Part shown: positions 25,911-35,102 of the stretch, in pieces
Position numbering within the stretch: position 1 is the first letter of the stretch
Layout of the letters: every line of letters begins with the position of its first letter
Source: Microbacterium maritypicum MF109
GTDB taxonomy: Bacteria > Actinomycetota > Actinomycetes > Actinomycetales > Microbacteriaceae
DNA: 64,000 nucleotides
Direction: 5' to 3'
Assembly (NCBI RefSeq): GCF_000455825.1
Contig: NZ_ATAO01000168.1
Span: forward strand, 1 to 64,000
Program-made: the position numbers and the translations under genes
The notes under the pieces: generated by a model
Databases searched by the model: none
Seen by the model: only the letters and a program-made list of their open reading frames with translations
Told to the model about the DNA's origin: nothing

Positions 25911-25938
25911 TGCGGTGGGTTCTTCGGAATCCACCGCA
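25911..25938. terminator. Bidirectional hairpin with UUCG tetraloop
   Basis: TGCGGTGG (25911-25918) pairs with CCACCGCA (25931-25938); the interior GTTC-TTCG-GAAT extends the stem to 12 bp (one G-U pair) around a UUCG loop, with TTT after it. It lies between convergent genes. Confidence 0.7.
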
Positions 25939-25951
25939 TTTCGCTGTTCGG

Positions 25952-26179
25952 TCAGGGGCGGACGCGGACCGTGCGTCCCTCGAAGGTCACCAGGTCGCCG
26001 TCGCGCAGCTGACGCCCGCGTCGGCGATCGACCTCGCCGTTCACGGTGACGTATCCGTCGATGATCACCTCTTTGGCGTCGCCGCCGGAATCGAGGAGGC
26101 CGGCGAATTTGAGGAACTGCCCGAGGCGGATCACCTCACCGCCGATGGAGATGTCGTCGATCGGTGCGGAGTTCGTCAT
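25952..26179 (-). CDS. Small S4-domain RNA-binding protein (YbcJ-like)
   Basis: A 75-aa single S4 domain: IRLGQFLKFAGLLDSGGDAK, then YVTVNGEVDRRRGRQLRDGD and VTFEGRTVRV. Family members bind RNA; the cellular role of stand-alone copies is poorly known. Its start overlaps the end of the upstream DHDPS-family gene by 4 nt. Confidence 0.82.
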   Translation of the reverse strand: MTNSAPIDDISIGGEVIRLGQFLKFAGLLDSGGDAKEVIIDGYVTVNGEVDRRRGRQLRDGDLVTFEGRTVRVRP

Positions 26180-27114
26180 CCTTGAATGCTAATCGCACGA
26201 GGCGCGGGCCGGAGGAACTCGTCGAAGTCGACCAGGAAGCGGGTGATCATCTCCTGCTCCTCGCTGTCGAGCTCGCGCGAGGGCGCGCGGCAGGTCGCCG
26301 ATCGAAGGAGGCCGCGCTGTGCGGAGATCTCCTTCTCCGCCGCGATGATGAGTTCGACCGACTGCATCCAATACGAGATGTAAGGGAGGAGCCGCGCGTG
26401 CAGTGCCGCCGCCCGCTGGCGATCACCGTTCTCCCATGCGTCGCAGATGGCGAGGTAGATCTCGGGGAACGACGAACCGGGTTGCACACCGACCGCCCCG
26501 CGGCGCAGCGCATCGATGAGCTGGACGCCGGCGTAGCCGACGAGGCAGGAGAGACCGGGGGCCGCCTCGCGCAGCGCCGAGATGAGCTGGCCGGGTGGAA
26601 CGGATTCCACCTTCACTTGCACGAGGTTCGGGTGGGCTGCTGCCAGCTCGGCGATGACGGCCGCATCGAGCGCCGTGCCTGTCTGAGCCGGAGCGTATTG
26701 GAGGATCGCCGGGGTCGATCCGGTCGTGTCGAGGATCGCACCGATATGCGCGCGAACGGCCGTGCGACTGGGGCTCTGGGTGTGGGGCGGAAGGATGTTG
26801 ATCATGTCGGCGCCCTGCTCGACGGCGCGGCGAGCACGCTCCACTGCGACCACAGTGGCGTGGTCGGGCACCGAGACCACCACGACGATGCCGTGCCGGT
26901 GCGCCTCGTCGAGGAGTGCCCCGGTGAGTTCATCGCGCTCGAGGTCGGTCAGCTTGTAGAACTCGCTCGCGAAGCCGGGGTACATCACGCTTCGCACTCC
27001 CGCATCCGCAAGCGAGCGCACGAGGTGGCGGAGCGACTCGACGTCGATCCGCCCATCGTTGGTGAATGGCGTTTCGACGACGGGGCAGACGCCCTCGATG
27101 CGTGTGTTCATCAC
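26176..27114 (-). CDS. DHDPS/NAL-family lyase (2-keto-3-deoxy sugar acid aldolase or dehydratase)
   Basis: A 312-aa class I lyase of the dihydrodipicolinate synthase family. Landmarks are CPVVETPFTNDGRIDVESL, the Tyr in AILQYAPAQTG and the Schiff-base Lys in LVQVKVESVP. It is encoded directly after an IlvD/Edd dehydratase. In non-phosphorylating pentose and hexose routes such pairs convert a sugar acid to its 2-keto-3-deoxy form and then cleave it (to pyruvate plus an aldehyde) or dehydrate it to a semialdehyde. True DapA is unlikely in this context. The specific substrate is unknown. Confidence 0.75.
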   Translation of the reverse strand: MMNTRIEGVCPVVETPFTNDGRIDVESLRHLVRSLADAGVRSVMYPGFASEFYKLTDLERDELTGALLDEAHRHGIVVVVSVPDHATVVAVERARRAVEQGADMINILPPHTQSPSRTAVRAHIGAILDTTGSTPAILQYAPAQTGTALDAAVIAELAAAHPNLVQVKVESVPPGQLISALREAAPGLSCLVGYAGVQLIDALRRGAVGVQPGSSFPEIYLAICDAWENGDRQRAAALHARLLPYISYWMQSVELIIAAEKEISAQRGLLRSATCRAPSRELDSEEQEMITRFLVDFDEFLRPAPRAISIQG

Positions 27115-27135
27115 GGCGGGACTCCTTCGGGTGGG

Positions 27136-28872
27136 TCAGAACGGGCTGCGCGAGGGCTCGTCGCCGCTGGAGCCGACGAGGAAGTCGAGGTCGACGCCCT
27201 GATCGGCCTGGAGCACGTGGTCGGCGTAGAGCCGGGTCCAGCCGCGTGTGCTCGCGACCACCGGAGCCGGAAGCTCGGCACGCCGCCGCTCGAGCTCGGC
27301 GTCGTCGACGAGCATGTCGATCGATCTCCCTGCGACATCCAGCCGCACGAGGTCTCCGGTGCGGATCAGTGCGAGCGGACCGCCGGCTGCCGACTCCGGC
27401 GCGACGTGCAGCACGCACGCGCCGTATGCCGTGCCGCTCATGCGCGCATCCGAGATCCGCACGAGATCGCCCACTCCCTGGTCGAGCAGTTTCTTCGGGA
27501 GGGGAAGGTTGCCGACCTCGGGCATGCCGGGGTAGCCGCGGGGGCCGCAGCCGCGCACGACGAGCACGGTGTCGGCGGTGACGTCGAGGTCGGGGTCTCC
27601 GGCCACGGCGAGGTATGACTCGAGGTCGTCGAAGACGAGTGCCGGGCCCGTGTGGTCGAGAAGGTGCGGCTCGGCGGCGCTCACCTTGATCACGGCGCCG
27701 TCGGGCGCGAGGTTGCCGCGCAGCACGGCGGTGCCCGACCCCGCGGGCTGTACAGGGTTCGACAGTGGACGGATGACCTCGGGGTCGTCGTTGCGGGCCG
27801 AGGCGACGTTCTCGCCCAGGGTCCGACCCGTCACCGAAGGCGCGCCGGTGTGGAGCAGGTCGCCGAGCTCCTTCATCAAGGCGGGGACCCCGCCGGCGTA
27901 CGCGAACTCCTCCATCAGGAATCGCCCGCTCGGCATGAGGTCGACCAGCAGTGGGATGGCGTGGCTGAACTCGTCGATGTCGTCGAGCGAGAGCGGCACC
28001 CCGAGCCGTCCGGCGATGGCCAGCAGGTGCAGCACGGCGTTCGTCGATCCGCCGCACGCGGCGTTGACGACGAGGGCGTTCTCGATCGCCTCCCGGGTCA
28101 TGATCATCGAGGGACGCAGGCCTTCGAGGGCGAGTTCGACGGCGCGGGCTCCGGTGTCCTCGGCGAGGACCAGCCGCCGCGAGTCGACGGCGGGAAGGGC
28201 GGCGCCACCGGGCAGCTGCATCCCCAGCGCCTCGGTGATGCTCGCCATCGTCGAGGCCGTGCCCATGGTCATGCAGTGGCCGGCGGAGCGGTTCAGGCAG
28301 CTCTCGAACTCGGTGAACTCCTCCTGGGTCACGTCGCCTGCTCGCAGCGCCTCGGTCATCCGCCAGATGTCGGTGCCGCTGCCTACCGGGCGCCCGCGGA
28401 ACCGGCCGTTCAGCATCGGGCCGCCGGTGAGCACGATCGAGGGGATGTCGACGCTCGCGAGGGCCATCAGGGCTGCCGGGGTCGTCTTGTCGCAGCCGGT
28501 GAGGACCACGACGGCGTCGAGGGGGTTCGCGCGGCAGAGCTCTTCGAGCTCCATCGCCATCATGTTGCGGTAGATCATCGACGACGGGCGCATGAACGAT
28601 TCGCCGAGCGAGAGCACGGGAAACTCGAGTGCCGTGCCGCCTGCCTGCTGGATGCCGCGGCGGGCCGCGTCGGCGAGCCCCTTCAGGTGGATGTTGCAGG
28701 GCGTGAGCTCCGACCAGGTGTTCGCGATACCGATGACAGGGCGCCCGTCGAATTGCCGGCCGGACAGGCCGGACTGTCGGAGATGATGGCGAGCGATGAA
28801 GCCGTTCTTGCCCCTCTCGCCCAGCCAGGATCGAGACCGCAGCGGGCTGCGTCCGATGTTCTCGGCGTTCAT
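27136..28872 (-). CDS. IlvD/Edd family sugar-acid dehydratase
   Basis: A 578-aa Fe-S dehydratase. Cluster-binding Cys lie in VLTGCDKTTPAALMAL, SAGHCMTMGTASTM and NAACGGSTNAVLH; the C-terminal half has ISDARMSGTAYGACVLHVAPES. The sequence begins LRSRSWLGERGKNGF, like arabonate/xylonate dehydratases rather than IlvD proper. The start at ATG 28872 is chosen near the conserved block; ATG 28908 is a possible alternative. The divergent AraFGH-like transporter and the downstream lyase suggest an aldonate substrate such as L-arabonate or galactonate; this is inference. Confidence 0.8.
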   Translation of the reverse strand: MNAENIGRSPLRSRSWLGERGKNGFIARHHLRQSGLSGRQFDGRPVIGIANTWSELTPCNIHLKGLADAARRGIQQAGGTALEFPVLSLGESFMRPSSMIYRNMMAMELEELCRANPLDAVVVLTGCDKTTPAALMALASVDIPSIVLTGGPMLNGRFRGRPVGSGTDIWRMTEALRAGDVTQEEFTEFESCLNRSAGHCMTMGTASTMASITEALGMQLPGGAALPAVDSRRLVLAEDTGARAVELALEGLRPSMIMTREAIENALVVNAACGGSTNAVLHLLAIAGRLGVPLSLDDIDEFSHAIPLLVDLMPSGRFLMEEFAYAGGVPALMKELGDLLHTGAPSVTGRTLGENVASARNDDPEVIRPLSNPVQPAGSGTAVLRGNLAPDGAVIKVSAAEPHLLDHTGPALVFDDLESYLAVAGDPDLDVTADTVLVVRGCGPRGYPGMPEVGNLPLPKKLLDQGVGDLVRISDARMSGTAYGACVLHVAPESAAGGPLALIRTGDLVRLDVAGRSIDMLVDDAELERRRAELPAPVVASTRGWTRLYADHVLQADQGVDLDFLVGSSGDEPSRSPF

Positions 28873-28959
28873 GCTGTCACTCGTCTCGGCCGCACAGTCG
28901 TTCTCCATTGATCGATGTCGGGGTGCTGGCGTGTGCCTGGCGCCATCGGGAATCTCGAA

Positions 28960-28979
28960 AACGCAACATTCGTTGCGTT
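28960..28979. promoter_or_regulatory. Inverted-repeat operator upstream of dehydratase and ABC operons
   Basis: AACGCAAC-ATTC-GTTGCGTT is a perfect 8+8 inverted repeat in the divergent region between the IlvD/Edd gene and the sugar ABC operon. The cognate regulator is not evident. Confidence 0.55.
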
Positions 28980-28992
28980 GTCGTTGATTAGG

Positions 28993-29003
28993 CATATTAT
29001 ATG
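28993..29003 (+). promoter_or_regulatory. AT-rich palindrome, possible -10 or operator of the ABC operon
   Basis: CATATTATATG is a perfect palindrome around a central T and contains TATTAT. With the preceding G it shares GCATA(T/C)TAT with the operator-like palindrome at 35103-35120. Confidence 0.4.
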
Positions 29004-29074
29004 TTTACCCGCCCGAGAGCGGATCACATCCCCCGGCACAGCCGCCGGAGTATCGAAGAAGATAAGGATCGCTG

Positions 29075-30112
29075 ATGAAGCAGCATGCAGCTCGCCCCAC
29101 TTGGTTCCGGCTCGCCGCCGTCGGGGTCACGGCATTCACCATCGCGGCGCTCGCCGCCTGTTCCTCCGGCCAGGAGACGGCCGGACCCGCAGATTCGGGC
29201 GGAACCAAGGACGGCACGCTCACGATCGCCCTGTTGCAGAAGCAGGGCGACCAGCAGTACTTCATCGACGAGGCCACCGGCGCGAAGGACGCGGCGAAAG
29301 ATGCCGGCGATGTCACGATCAACGTCGTCGATCTGGGCACCGATGCCAACAAGGCGATCTCCGAGGTGGAGGCCGCCATCGCGCAGCAGGTCGACGGCAT
29401 CATCATCGTCGTTCCCGACGGGAAGATCGGCCCGCAGGTGATCCAGCTCGCGAACGAGGCCGGCATCCCGATCATGGCGGCCGACGACCCGATCGAGGAC
29501 GCTGCCGGTGTCGCCGCCGCGTTCACCGGGTTCGACGGCGCATCGATGGGCGAGAAGGTCGGCGCTGAAGCCGCACGCCTGTACCAGGAGGCCGGATGGA
29601 CGGCAGCCGACACCCGCATCCTCTCGGCCTACCGCCAGGACCAGCCGAACTGCGTCGAGCGGATCGAGGGTGCCGCTTCCGCCTTCGCCGACGCCGTCCC
29701 CGACGGTCCTGAGGTCATCGACATCGGCACCGACAACTCGGCCACCGACGCCCAGGACAAGGCCGGAGCCGTGATCACGGCGAACGCCGGCGTCAAGCAC
29801 TGGGTCGTCTGGGGCTGCAACGACGAGAACGAGACCGGCGTCGTGACGGCGCTGCAGAACTCGGGCGTCGCATCCACCGACATCGCCGGCGTCGGACTCG
29901 GCGCCTACCTGACCTGCAAGGACTGGAATGCCGGACAGGAGACCGGCAACAAGTCGGCACTGTTCATCTCCGGCGTCGAGGTCGGCAAGGCGGCCGTCGG
30001 CTCGATGATCGCGCTGCTGCGCGACGGAACCGAGCTTCCTCCCAAGACGGTCGCGAACACGGAGATCGTCGACGCGAGCAACTGGGAGGCGAAGGGCGTG
30101 GTCTGCACCTGA
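29075..30112 (+). CDS. Sugar ABC transporter substrate-binding lipoprotein (AraF-like)
   Basis: A 345-aa periplasmic-binding-protein of the ribose/arabinose type (CUT2). It has a lipoprotein signal with lipobox LAAC and the binding-fold segments ALLQKQGDQQYFIDE, AIAQQVDGIIIVVPD, SAYRQDQPNCVERIEGA and HWVVWGCNDENETGVV, close in layout to L-arabinose-binding protein AraF. An unusually strong hairpin follows the gene, before the ATPase, fitting higher expression of the binding protein. The sugar is likely arabinose, galactose or a related aldose. Confidence 0.85.
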   Translation: MKQHAARPTWFRLAAVGVTAFTIAALAACSSGQETAGPADSGGTKDGTLTIALLQKQGDQQYFIDEATGAKDAAKDAGDVTINVVDLGTDANKAISEVEAAIAQQVDGIIIVVPDGKIGPQVIQLANEAGIPIMAADDPIEDAAGVAAAFTGFDGASMGEKVGAEAARLYQEAGWTAADTRILSAYRQDQPNCVERIEGAASAFADAVPDGPEVIDIGTDNSATDAQDKAGAVITANAGVKHWVVWGCNDENETGVVTALQNSGVASTDIAGVGLGAYLTCKDWNAGQETGNKSALFISGVEVGKAAVGSMIALLRDGTELPPKTVANTEIVDASNWEAKGVVCT

Positions 30113-30126
30113 TCGTCTGAACACAT

Positions 30127-30151
30127 GGGGGCGATCCGACGGATCGCCCCC
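30127..30151 (+). terminator. Intra-operon hairpin after the binding-protein gene
   Basis: A GC-rich 11-bp stem (30127-30137 with 30141-30151) with a 3-nt loop lies 15 nt after the binding-protein stop and 36 nt before the ATPase start. With no T-run it may act as a partial terminator or 3' mRNA stabiliser. Confidence 0.5.
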
Positions 30152-30187
30152 GCGTCATGACCGTGACGACAGAAAGGTGATGAGGAA

Positions 30188-31687
30188 GTGTCGGAAGAGT
30201 CGATCGTTTTGCAGGCCGTTGGTGTCGCGAAGAACTTCGGCGTCGTGCGGGCCCTCCGCGGCGTCGAGCTGGAACTGCGCGCTGGTGAGGTCACCGCGCT
30301 GATGGGCGAGAACGGGGCGGGCAAGTCGACGCTCCTGAAGATCCTCAACGGGGACTACCGCCCCGACGAGGGCGAGCTGCGCATCGACGGAGAAGCCGTG
30401 CACTTCTCGGATCCGGCCGATGCGCGTGCTGCCGGTCTGCGCGTCATCGCGCAGGAACCGGAGATCATCCCGTGGGTCTCGGTCGCCGAGAACATCTACG
30501 TCGGCGCTCTCGGCGGTCTCGCGTATCGTCGTGGCGACGTGCTGAAGCGGGCGCGCGAAGAGCTGACCCGCTGGGGTTTCCATCGTGTGATCAAGGCGGA
30601 GACGCTCGGATCGGAGCTCTCGCCGGCACAGCGGCAGATCGTGGAGATCATGCGCGCGGTGATCACGCGCCCGAAGATCATGTGCTTCGACGAGCCCACA
30701 TCGTCCCTCGGTGACGAGGAGGTGTCGCTGCTGTTCGCGCTGATCAAGAAGCTGCAGAGCGAGGGCGTCGCGATCGCCTACGTCTCGCATCGGATGGGCG
30801 AGATCTTCCAGCTCGCCGACCGGATCACCGTCCTGCGTGACGGCGCGTTCGTCGGCACGAAGCTGGTCGGCGAGACCGACCACGACGAACTCGTGCGGAT
30901 GATGGTGGGGCGTGACCTCACCCAGTTCTTCCACCGCGAGCCCGCAGCCCTCGGCGATGTCGTCCTCGAACTCGCCGGCGTCTCCAATCAGCACGTCAGC
31001 GACATCTCCCTCACCGTCCGTGAGGGCGAGGTGGTGGGCATAGCGGGGCTGGTCGGTGCGGGACGCAGCGAGTTGATGAAGACGATCGCGGGCGACTTCG
31101 TCGTGCACTCGGGCGAGATCCGCGTGCAGGGCAAGCGCCGTCGCATCCGCCAGCCCGCCGACAGCATCAGGGCCGGCATCGGATTCGCACCCGAGGAGCG
31201 CAAGGCCGAGGCCCTGCTGCTCGAACGTTCGGTGCGGGACAATGCGGCGCTCGTCGTGCTCCGTCAACTCTCGCGCTGGATCTTCGTGAAGGATCGCGCC
31301 GAGCGCGCGCTCGCGCAGGAGTACGTGGATGCGCTTCGCATCCGCACGCCCTCCACCGATCAGCTCGTCGGGAAGCTCTCCGGCGGCAATCAGCAGAAGG
31401 TGGTGCTGGCGCGCTGGCTGGCGACCAAGCCCAAGCTGCTCCTCCTCGACGAGCCCACCCGTGGCATCGACGTCGGAGCGAAGTCCGAGATCTACGCGAT
31501 CATCGACCGCCTCGCCCACGAAGGCGTCGCAGTGATCGTCGTCTCCAGCGAGCTCCCCGAGATCCTGGGCGTCTCCGACCGCATCTACGTCATGGCGGGC
31601 GGGCGCATCAGCGGTGAGCTGTCGCGCGCCGAGGCCACTGAAGAGAACATCCTGGCGCTCGCGATGGACGAAGAGGCCGCCGCATGA
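30188..31687 (+). CDS. Sugar ABC transporter ATP-binding protein, double ATPase (AraG-like)
   Basis: A 499-aa fused duplicated ATPase of the CUT2 class. First half: Walker A GENGAGKST near residue 40, an SPAQRQ signature and FDEPTSSL. Second half: the degenerate P-loop GLVGAGRSE near 287, LSGGNQQKV and LDEPTRGIDVG. It energises the adjacent permease. GTG start at 30188 after AGGTGATGAGGA; overlaps the permease start by 4 nt. Confidence 0.92.
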   Translation: MSEESIVLQAVGVAKNFGVVRALRGVELELRAGEVTALMGENGAGKSTLLKILNGDYRPDEGELRIDGEAVHFSDPADARAAGLRVIAQEPEIIPWVSVAENIYVGALGGLAYRRGDVLKRAREELTRWGFHRVIKAETLGSELSPAQRQIVEIMRAVITRPKIMCFDEPTSSLGDEEVSLLFALIKKLQSEGVAIAYVSHRMGEIFQLADRITVLRDGAFVGTKLVGETDHDELVRMMVGRDLTQFFHREPAALGDVVLELAGVSNQHVSDISLTVREGEVVGIAGLVGAGRSELMKTIAGDFVVHSGEIRVQGKRRRIRQPADSIRAGIGFAPEERKAEALLLERSVRDNAALVVLRQLSRWIFVKDRAERALAQEYVDALRIRTPSTDQLVGKLSGGNQQKVVLARWLATKPKLLLLDEPTRGIDVGAKSEIYAIIDRLAHEGVAVIVVSSELPEILGVSDRIYVMAGGRISGELSRAEATEENILALAMDEEAAA

Positions 31688-32736
31688 GCATCGATTCCCG
31701 AAAGGAAACATCGACCGTGACCACCACCGCCGCGAACACCACATCAGTGGAGACGCAGCCCCTCTCACCGGTCCGGCGCGTCATCGCCGCGATCGGTGTG
31801 CAGAACCTCTCCCTCATCCTCGCGATCGCCGTCGTCGTCGCGATCATCGGCATCCAGAACCCATTGTTCTTCGGGGTGCAGAACCTCAAGGTCATCGGAA
31901 CGGCGATCTCGATCATGGGTCTGCTCGCCGTGGTGCAGACCATCGTGATCATCCTCGGCGCGCTCGACATCTCGGTCGGGTCGATCGCCGGTCTCACCTC
32001 CGTCACCTCGGCGATGATCTTCACCGTCGCAGGACCCGCGATCGGGGTGGTCGGCGCCGTCGCCATCGGCGTGCTGTGCGGTCTGATCAACGGCTGCATC
32101 ATCGTGTTCGGCCGGGTGAACCCGGTGATCGCGACACTGGCGACGCTCGCGGCCTTCAAGGGGATCTCGCAGCTGCTCTCCGACGGACGTGCGCAGGGCT
32201 ACACGGGCGCCGACCCGTTCTTCATCTTCCTGGCGCGAGGGGCGATCATCGGCATCCCGACCCTCATCTGGGTGCTCGTGATCGTCGCGGTGCTCGCGCA
32301 CATCGTGCTGCGGTACACCTCGATCGGCCGGAACATCTACGCTGTCGGCGGCAACAACATCGCCTCCCGCCTGGCCGGCATCAACATCAACCGCTACATC
32401 ATCGGCGTCTACATGGTCACCGGGGCGATCGCCGCGGTAGCCGGCATCCTCATCACCGCGCGCACGGGATCGGGGCAGCCGATCTCCGGTTCCGAGGGGC
32501 TCGAGCTGCAGGCCATCACGGCCGCGGCGCTCGGTGGCGCGGCGCTGAAGGGCGGCAAGGGAACCATCGCCGGGACGATTCTCGCGGTCGTGCTCCTCGG
32601 CGTGCTGACCAACGGCATGACCCTGCTCGGGGTGAACACGTTCTGGCAGAACGTCGCCCAGGGCGCACTGCTCGTGATCGCGGTCGTGATCCAGCAGCTC
32701 CGCTCCGGCGAGCGGCGCATCGGCATCCCCGGATGA
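31684..32736 (+). CDS. Sugar ABC transporter permease (AraH/RbsC-like)
   Basis: A 350-aa CUT2 permease with about 10 hydrophobic helices. Typical pieces are IILGALDISVGSIAGLTSV near residue 100, YAVGGNNIASRLAGININRYI and EGLELQAITAAALGGAALKGGKGT. The ATG at 31684 overlaps the ATPase stop. A long hydrophilic N-terminus precedes the first helix; the true start could be slightly downstream. Confidence 0.9.
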   Translation: MSIDSRKETSTVTTTAANTTSVETQPLSPVRRVIAAIGVQNLSLILAIAVVVAIIGIQNPLFFGVQNLKVIGTAISIMGLLAVVQTIVIILGALDISVGSIAGLTSVTSAMIFTVAGPAIGVVGAVAIGVLCGLINGCIIVFGRVNPVIATLATLAAFKGISQLLSDGRAQGYTGADPFFIFLARGAIIGIPTLIWVLVIVAVLAHIVLRYTSIGRNIYAVGGNNIASRLAGININRYIIGVYMVTGAIAAVAGILITARTGSGQPISGSEGLELQAITAAALGGAALKGGKGTIAGTILAVVLLGVLTNGMTLLGVNTFWQNVAQGALLVIAVVIQQLRSGERRIGIPG

Positions 32737-32741
32737 TGCGC

Positions 32742-32774
32742 GTGGTGCGGGGCGGCGAGTCTGCTCCGCACCAC
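32742..32774. terminator. Bidirectional hairpin after the ABC operon
   Basis: GTGGTGCGG (32742-32750) pairs with CCGCACCAC (32766-32774), between the convergent permease and mutarotase-like genes. Confidence 0.55.
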
Positions 32775-32786
32775 GGCTTCGGGAGA

Positions 32787-33569
32787 TCAGCCGATCTCCT
32801 CCAGATGCAACCACCAGGAGAGCGGCCGACCGGGGCCGACAGTCGGCGCCGCGCCTGCCTCGACGGCATCTGCGAGAGAGTCGTACGGCGTCAGCGCCGG
32901 CTCGATCGCGATCACCGGCGCGGAGGCGAAGGTGCCGGGGTCGATCCAGAGGGCGACGCAGGGGAGGGACTCTGCATCCCAGCTGACGCGCAGACCGGTT
33001 CGGTCGGGTCGACGCAGCACGATGCGATCGATCGGGGTGGTCGACCACCACTTCGCTCCGGCGAGCGAGTCGAGGAGCGCTGCCGGGTCGTTGTCCGCCT
33101 CGATGACCCGTGTCATGTCCGTCGGATAGACGCGCCGCCATGGAGCCGCCGCACCGAGTTCGATGATCGTGCCCGGGGTCCAGATGAACTGCGGATGCGC
33201 GGCCCACTGCACCGGGCGCACCTCGTCGGACGTGAGGGAGTAGTCGAGGCGCGCACCTGTGGAGTCGTGGTGGATGCGTCGGCGAAGCGTCATGCCGTCG
33301 ACCTCGACCGCGTGCGATCCGCCGTCGCCCGCCCAGCGCCGGTTCCAGGCTTCGCCGTGATCGCCCCACTCCTCGAAGCCGTTGCCTCGCGGGACGCGGC
33401 AGGCGTCGATGGTCGGCAGCATCTCGTCCCAGCCGCCCAGCGAGGTGGCGGTGAAGTCCGTGGGCGTGCGCTCACCGACCGGCTGGTGCAGCCACTCCTC
33501 GGCGCCGCGCAGGCTGTTCGCTCTCGCACCGTCCGCCAGGTCGATGGCGCCGAACGAGAGTGCGGTCAC
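32787..33569 (-). CDS. Aldose 1-epimerase (mutarotase)-like protein
   Basis: A 260-aa protein with the galactose-mutarotase-like fold pattern: LGGWDEMLPTIDAC, EEWGDHGEAWNRRW with a candidate catalytic His, AAHPQFIW and a late Glu in AIEPALTPYDSLADAV. Its GTG start overlaps the GntR stop by 4 nt, placing it last in the SDR-GntR-mutarotase operon. A role in equilibrating anomers of the imported sugar before oxidation is inference. Confidence 0.7.
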   Translation of the reverse strand: MTALSFGAIDLADGARANSLRGAEEWLHQPVGERTPTDFTATSLGGWDEMLPTIDACRVPRGNGFEEWGDHGEAWNRRWAGDGGSHAVEVDGMTLRRRIHHDSTGARLDYSLTSDEVRPVQWAAHPQFIWTPGTIIELGAAAPWRRVYPTDMTRVIEADNDPAALLDSLAGAKWWSTTPIDRIVLRRPDRTGLRVSWDAESLPCVALWIDPGTFASAPVIAIEPALTPYDSLADAVEAGAAPTVGPGRPLSWWLHLEEIG

Positions 33570-34249
33570 AGAGAGTCTTCGTAGGAGCGGACGATGAGGT
33601 CGCCGGCGGTGCGGGCGGCCTGGTCGGCATCGCCCGCGGCGACGGCTGCGGCGAGCTCGCAGTGCAGATCGACGGCGACGGCCGAGATGCCGTGACTCGC
33701 GACCACCTGGATGCGGTCGTCGAGTGCCGCGCCGACCAGCGAGAGCAACTCGGCGATCAGGGGGTTGCCCGCCGCTTCGAACAGCGTCGCGTGGAAGTCG
33801 ACATCTGCGGCCGTGAAGGCGTCGACATCTTCCGGCTCGAGCGCATCGCGCATCCGTTGAGAGGCGGCGACGAGACGTTCGGCGGTCGCGTCATTGCGGC
33901 GAAGGGCCGCAAGTCGAGAGGCCGTCGGTTCCACGGCCGAGCGCAGCTCCAGCAGATCCTGCCTGGCATCCTTGGCGTCCGGTCCGGAGAGTCGCCAGCG
34001 GAGCACGTCGACGTCGAGGGCGTGCCAGGCGTCATCGGCGAGCACGCGCGTGCCGACGTTCTGTCGAGCGACGATGAGCCCCTTCGCCTCGAGCACGCGC
34101 ATGGTCTCCCTGACCACTGTGCGCGACACCCCGTACTGCTCGCCGAGCTCATCGAGCGGCAGTTGCGCGCCGGGGGCGATCTCATGGTGCACGATGCGGC
34201 GGCCGAGGTCGTCGACGAGCACGCCGTGCAGCCCGCGCCGGGCGGCCAT
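33566..34249 (-). CDS. GntR family (FCD/FadR-type) transcriptional regulator
   Basis: A 228-aa regulator. The winged HTH includes PLDELGEQYGVSRTVVRETM and RVLEAKGLIVARQNVGTRV; the FCD ligand domain has LLELRSAVEPTASRLAA, DVDFHATLFEAAGNPLI and a C-terminal HCELAAAVAAGD with metal-ligand His. Its ATG shares one base with the stop of the SDR gene. Probable target: the palindrome at 35103-35120 between its operon and dgoD. Resembles DgoR-type sugar-acid regulators. Confidence 0.88.
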   Translation of the reverse strand: MAARRGLHGVLVDDLGRRIVHHEIAPGAQLPLDELGEQYGVSRTVVRETMRVLEAKGLIVARQNVGTRVLADDAWHALDVDVLRWRLSGPDAKDARQDLLELRSAVEPTASRLAALRRNDATAERLVAASQRMRDALEPEDVDAFTAADVDFHATLFEAAGNPLIAELLSLVGAALDDRIQVVASHGISAVAVDLHCELAAAVAAGDADQAARTAGDLIVRSYEDSL

Positions 34250-35019
34250 CACGCGAACCTCGCGCTGTAGGCGCCGTCGACGGCCCAGTCGGCGCCGTTG
34301 ACGTAGGACGCGGCTCTCGAGAGCAGGAAGCACACGACGGCCGCGATCTCCGACGGCTGCGCCGGACGCCCGGTCGGCTGGACCGCGAGCGTGGCGGCGA
34401 GCTCTTCCGGACGCTCGGCGAAGTGGGTCTCGGAGAGAGGGGTCCAGACGAGTCCGGGGGAGACGGCGTTCACGCGGACGCCCCGACCGGCGACGTCGAG
34501 GGCGAGCGAGCGGGTGAACCCCAGCTGCCCCGCCTTGGCTGCGGCGTAGGGGAACATCCCCGCCATGGTCATCTTGGAGTGGATGCTGGAGATCGAGACG
34601 ATGGATCCGTGCTCGGCGGTGAGCATGACCGGAAGGACAGCCCGCGCACACAGCCAGGACGCCTTCAGGTCGAGGTCGAAGAAGTCGTCCCATTCGGCGA
34701 CGCTCATGGTCGTGGGGTCGCTGTAGGCGTTGCGGCCGGCGTTGTTCACGAGACCGCTCGGTGCGCCGAGGGCCGTCGTCGCCTCCTCCACCCAGTGGGC
34801 GACTGCGGCTTCGTCGGTCACGTCGGCGACGGTGCCGTGCACGTCGAGGCCGTCTGCGGCGAGGGCGGCGACCGCGGCTTCGACGCGTGCGGGGTCGAGG
34901 TCGCAGAACGACACGGTCGCTCCCTGCTCGCGTGCGGTGCGGACGACGGCGTTGCCGATGCCCTGGGCGCCCCCGGTGACGAGGATCACTTCTCCTCGGA
35001 GAAGATCGGCACCGTTCAT
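34249..35019 (-). CDS. SDR family NAD(P)-dependent oxidoreductase (candidate sugar 1-dehydrogenase)
   Basis: A 256-aa classical short-chain dehydrogenase: the cofactor motif VTGGAQGIGNAV near residue 14, NNAG at about 92, catalytic Ser in SISSIHS, YxxxK as YAAAK, and PGLVWTP. In this locus it most likely oxidises an aldose or sugar acid, for example galactose or arabinose to the lactone; alternatively it acts on a 2-keto-3-deoxy acid. First gene of its operon, divergent from dgoD. Confidence 0.85.
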   Translation of the reverse strand: MNGADLLRGEVILVTGGAQGIGNAVVRTAREQGATVSFCDLDPARVEAAVAALAADGLDVHGTVADVTDEAAVAHWVEEATTALGAPSGLVNNAGRNAYSDPTTMSVAEWDDFFDLDLKASWLCARAVLPVMLTAEHGSIVSISSIHSKMTMAGMFPYAAAKAGQLGFTRSLALDVAGRGVRVNAVSPGLVWTPLSETHFAERPEELAATLAVQPTGRPAQPSEIAAVVCFLLSRAASYVNGADWAVDGAYSARFA

Positions 35020-35102
35020 GCCGCCGCCCCTTCTCGGGAAGGTGCCACTGTCGTCATGCTCAACCCTCTGCTTCCTCGCATCGCCGACACCCGTCGGTGC
35101 GC

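Noticed and set aside
26176..27114. Lysine-biosynthesis dihydrodipicolinate synthase (dapA)
   Set aside because: The fold family is right, but the operon with an IlvD/Edd dehydratase beside a sugar transporter argues for sugar-acid breakdown.
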